Below, piece after piece: positions 61,683-64,000 of a DNA stretch of 64,000 nucleotides; the first letter of the stretch is position 1, and the number at the start of each line of letters is the position of its first letter. Where the stretch lies: assembly GCF_002008315.2 (NCBI RefSeq), contig NZ_MVDG02000001.1:868001-932000 (forward strand). The letters run 5' to 3'. Both the position numbers and the translations under genes were made by a program. A model generated the notes under the pieces. It worked only from the letters and a program-made list of their open reading frames with translations. It ran no database searches and was not told the origin of the DNA. Source of the DNA: Arthrobacter sp. KBS0703 (GTDB lineage: Bacteria; Actinomycetota; Actinomycetes; Actinomycetales; Micrococcaceae).

Positions 61683-62494
61683 CCCCAGTAATCAGCCTGC
61701 GCAAAGCTTCCCTCAAGTTTGGTAAGCGGGCGCTCTGGGAAGACCTGGACCTGGACATCAAGCCCGGGGAATTCTTTGCGGTCCTCGGCCCCAATGGCAG
61801 CGGCAAGACCAGCTTCCTCAAGGTGCTCTTGGGCCTCCAAGAACTCCACTCCGGGAGCGCAACCCTGGGGGGCCACCCGGTGGAACGCGGGAGCCGGATG
61901 ATCGGCTACATCCCGCAGCAGAAACCCTTCCTTCCGGACACCCCCATGCGGGCCCGGGACCTTGTGGGTCTCGGTGTTGACGGCCACCGCTGGGGCATCC
62001 GGCTCGGGAACGCCAAGGCCAACCGCCGGATTGACGAGCTCCTGGACCTCGTGGGCGCAAGTGACTACGCCAAGGTGCCGGTCGGGCAGCTGTCAGGCGG
62101 GGAGCAGCAAAGGCTGCGCATAGCCCAGGCTCTCGCGACGGATCCCAAGGTGCTGCTCTGTGACGAGCCGCTGCTGTCGCTGGACCTGCACCATCAGCAG
62201 GCGGTCAGCGCACTCATCAACAAGCAATGCCACGAGCAAAAGAGCGCCGTGGTCTTCGTGACGCATGAAATCAATCCGATCATTGACTACGTCGACAGGG
62301 TCCTCTACCTGGCCGGAGGCCGGTTCAGCGTGGGCACTCCGCACGAGGTCATGACCACCGACGTCCTGTCCGAGCTTTACGACAGCCACGTGGAAGTGAT
62401 CCACGCGAACGGCCGGATCGTCGTCGTCGGACTCCCTGACGCCACCACCCACCATCACGACGAGGCGCACGCCGCCGCGGCGGAGGGGGCCTGA
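61679..62494 (+). CDS. znuC: Zinc ABC transporter ATP-binding protein
   Basis: 271 residues, TTG start overlapping znuA (TTGA). Walker A GPNGSGKTS, Q-loop IGYIPQQKPF, signature LSGGEQQR, Walker B VLLCDEPLLSLD, H-loop VFVTHEINP. A His-rich tail (THHHDEAHAA) may bind zinc. Powers import through znuB, which starts inside its stop (TGATG). Confidence 0.92.
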   Translation: MTPVISLRKASLKFGKRALWEDLDLDIKPGEFFAVLGPNGSGKTSFLKVLLGLQELHSGSATLGGHPVERGSRMIGYIPQQKPFLPDTPMRARDLVGLGVDGHRWGIRLGNAKANRRIDELLDLVGASDYAKVPVGQLSGGEQQRLRIAQALATDPKVLLCDEPLLSLDLHHQQAVSALINKQCHEQKSAVVFVTHEINPIIDYVDRVLYLAGGRFSVGTPHEVMTTDVLSELYDSHVEVIHANGRIVVVGLPDATTHHHDEAHAAAAEGA

Positions 62495-63369
62495 TGGATC
62501 CGGACGGCATCCTGCACTCGGTGTTCAACTTTGAAAACTACGGTGAACTGCTGGCCCTGGTCCAGAACTCGCTCTGGGCCGGCGCCGTGCTTGGCCTGCT
62601 CGGCGGCCTGGTGGGCACCTTCGTTATGAAGCGCGACCTGGCGTTTGCCGTCCACGGCATCTCCGAACTTTCGTTTGCCGGAGCAGCCTTCGCGCTGCTC
62701 ATCGGGGCCGACGTCGTGTTCGGTTCGCTGATCGGTTCGGTGGCCGCCGCGCTCCTCCTGGGCCTGATGGGCGTGCGCGCCCGGGACAAGAACTCCATCA
62801 TCGGCGTGATCATGCCGTTCGGCCTGGGCCTCGGCATCCTGTTCCTGTCACTCTATGAAGGCCGTGCGGCCAACAAGTTCGGCCTCCTGACCGGGCAGAT
62901 CGTGTCCGTGGACACCGTGCAGCTGCAGGTTCTGGCCGGCACCGCGGTGGTGGTCATGGCTGCGCTGTGCGCCATCTGGCGGCCGCTGAGCTTCGCCAGC
63001 GTCGATCCCGAACTCGCGGAGGCGCGCGGCGTCCCGGTGCGGTCGCTGGCGCTGGCCTTCATGGTGCTCCTGGGCGTCAGCGTTGCCCTGTCGATCCAGA
63101 TTGTCGGCGCCCTGCTTGTTCTTGCCCTGCTGATCACCCCCGCGGCGGCGGCCCTGAGGGTGACGTCGTCGCCCCGTTTGGTGGTGCTCCTGAGCGTGGT
63201 GTTCGCCGTGGCCGCCACAGTGGGCGGCATCCTCCTGGCACTCGGCGGGCGCATCCCCATCAGCCCCTACGTGACCACGCTGTCGTTCCTGATCTACGTG
63301 GTTTGCCGGGTGATCGGAAGCATCCGGGCGAAGCGCGGGCTCAACGGCAGGGTTATGCGGACTGCGTAG
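62494..63369 (+). CDS. znuB: Zinc ABC transporter permease
   Basis: 291 residues, eight or nine helices of the ABC-3 family: SLWAGAVLGLLGGLVGTFVM, GISELSFAGAAFALLIG (conserved HGI.ELSFAG), AEARGVPVRSLALAFMVLLG. Its 3' end overlaps the convergent zur gene by 17 bp. Confidence 0.92.
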   Translation: MDPDGILHSVFNFENYGELLALVQNSLWAGAVLGLLGGLVGTFVMKRDLAFAVHGISELSFAGAAFALLIGADVVFGSLIGSVAAALLLGLMGVRARDKNSIIGVIMPFGLGLGILFLSLYEGRAANKFGLLTGQIVSVDTVQLQVLAGTAVVVMAALCAIWRPLSFASVDPELAEARGVPVRSLALAFMVLLGVSVALSIQIVGALLVLALLITPAAAALRVTSSPRLVVLLSVVFAVAATVGGILLALGGRIPISPYVTTLSFLIYVVCRVIGSIRAKRGLNGRVMRTA

Positions 63370-63868
63370 TGCTGCCCGTAGACGCGGTTCCCAAGGTTGC
63401 TCCGGAAGCGGTGCCGGCCTTGCGCGCCGAGCAGTCCGGGCAGAGGCCGTAAATCTCCACGGTGTGCGCCACTTCGGTGAAACCGTGCTCCTGCGCGGTC
63501 CGCGCGGCCCAGGTTTCGACGGCGGGCGCTTCCACTTCCACGGCCTTGCCGCAGTTCCGGCACAGGAGGTGGTGATGGTGCACCGTCACCGCACACCGGC
63601 GGTAGACGGCCTCGCCGTCGCCGTTCCGCAGCACGTCCGCCAGCCCTTCATCCGCCAGTGACTGCAGGATCCGGTACGCGGTGGCCAGGGAGACCGAAAC
63701 GCCTTTGTTCTGGAGTATCCGGTAAAGCTCCTGGGTGCTGACGAAATCGTCAAGGTCGTCAAGTGCGGCGCTGACGGCCAGCCGCTGCTTGGTGACACGC
63801 TGCTCTTTGCCGCCCGCTGCCGCCGAAGGGGTCAGCGGCCTGCCGTCAGCGCTGGCGCCGTGTGGCAT
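63353..63868 (-). CDS. zur: Fur-family zinc regulator (Zur)
   Basis: 171 residues from ATG 63868 (TTG 63901 possible). HTH part RVTKQRLAVSAALDDLDDFVSTQELYRILQNKGVSVSLATAYRILQSLADEGL; metal site CAVTVHHHHLLCRNCGKAVEVEAPAVE; second Cys pair IYGLCPDCSAR. Adjacent to znuACB and convergent, so it probably represses that operon at 60627-60651 when zinc is plentiful. Confidence 0.9.
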   Translation of the reverse strand: MPHGASADGRPLTPSAAAGGKEQRVTKQRLAVSAALDDLDDFVSTQELYRILQNKGVSVSLATAYRILQSLADEGLADVLRNGDGEAVYRRCAVTVHHHHLLCRNCGKAVEVEAPAVETWAARTAQEHGFTEVAHTVEIYGLCPDCSARKAGTASGATLGTASTGSTTQSA

Positions 63869-63963
63869 GAATGGACTCGCTTCGCTAAGGGGTGTTGGCA
63901 ATATACAAGATTACCAGCCGGAGGCCCGTGGACACGGATCGGCGGGATCCCTAGGCTGGCGGG

Positions 63964-64000
63964 ATGAAGCTGACAAAATTCACGCACGCGTGCGTCCGGC
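63964..64000 (+). CDS. Start of a probable MBL-fold metallo-hydrolase (cut by window edge)
   Basis: Only 12 codons, MKLTKFTHACVR, are visible. This start is typical of actinobacterial MBL-fold proteins of the KLTKFTHACVRLE type (from memory). TAGGCT (63952-63957) ends 6 nt before the ATG, a leaderless arrangement. Confidence 0.5.
   Translation, partial: MKLTKFTHACVR

Noticed and set aside
1..64000. CRISPR array, rRNA or tRNA genes
   Set aside because: No regularly spaced repeats and no tRNA or rRNA sequences were recognised; the only tRNA-like structure is tmRNA.

Overview
The window is high-GC actinobacterial chromosome, most probably Arthrobacter/Pseudarthrobacter or a close Micrococcaceae relative. 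Markers are a Kgd-type 2-oxoglutarate decarboxylase with an E2-like N-terminus, a SigR/RsrA mycothiol-type stress pair, a SAM-IV riboswitch, the 24-residue ribosomal protein bL37, a DUF5997-like protein, actinobacterial HisN, and many promoters of the TANNNT-(6-9 nt)-start-codon leaderless type. The genus call is inference from gene content.

Layout. 1-9.3 kb: a surface-polysaccharide cluster (four glycosyltransferases, an ABC exporter, two acyltransferases, a DUF2304 protein), ended by a bidirectional terminator. 9.3-12.7 kb: a secreted GH25 muramidase with three beta-propeller-like modules. 13 kb: galE. 14.1-27.8 kb: a Tad/Flp pilus operon (tadA, tadB, tadC, pilin, two TadE-like genes, TadG-like) split inside tadC by an 8,786-bp serine-integrase element. 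27.9-33.7 kb: prfB, ftsE, ftsX, two tiny ORFs, an M23 peptidase, smpB and ssrA (tmRNA). 33.7-39.3 kb: an MprF-like aminoacyl-phosphatidylglycerol synthase with a linked membrane hydrolase and a divergent hydrolase paralogue. 39.4-43.6 kb: HtrA-like protease, small conserved genes, paired CrcB fluoride channels, a DtxR-family regulator and a methyltransferase. 43.7-49.4 kb: riboswitch-controlled class V aminotransferase, hisN, rsgA, aroA and a DoxX protein. 49.4-53.5 kb: sigR-rsrA, bL37, a PadR-DUF4097 operon and an SGNH hydrolase. 53.6-57.5 kb: kgd. 58-60.6 kb: paired CNNM/CorC transporters. 60.6-64 kb: a znuACB-like zinc importer with a Zur-type regulator, then the start of a probable MBL-fold hydrolase.

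The most interesting object is the element in tadC. Its ends can be fixed from the sequence. Removing 17080-25865 joins the two tadC pieces exactly in frame and restores the last membrane helix. Joining the element ends gives an attP with strong dyad symmetry centred on GTG. The element resembles the small mycobacterial phiRv1-type prophages: serine recombinase, HTH protein, primase/ATPase, HK97 capsid, and no visible portal, terminase or tail genes. It carries four unrecognised cargo genes on the opposite strand, including a tightly spaced cytosolic-plus-membrane pair that is a candidate for an undescribed system.

A caution on quality: five copies of a 38-bp palindrome made of two Tn5/Nextera mosaic ends sit inside genes (24763, 27757, 44837, 46521, 57281). 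They are library adapters, not biology. Sequence is probably missing at each, and two further single-base frameshifts (aminotransferase, kgd) look like base errors.
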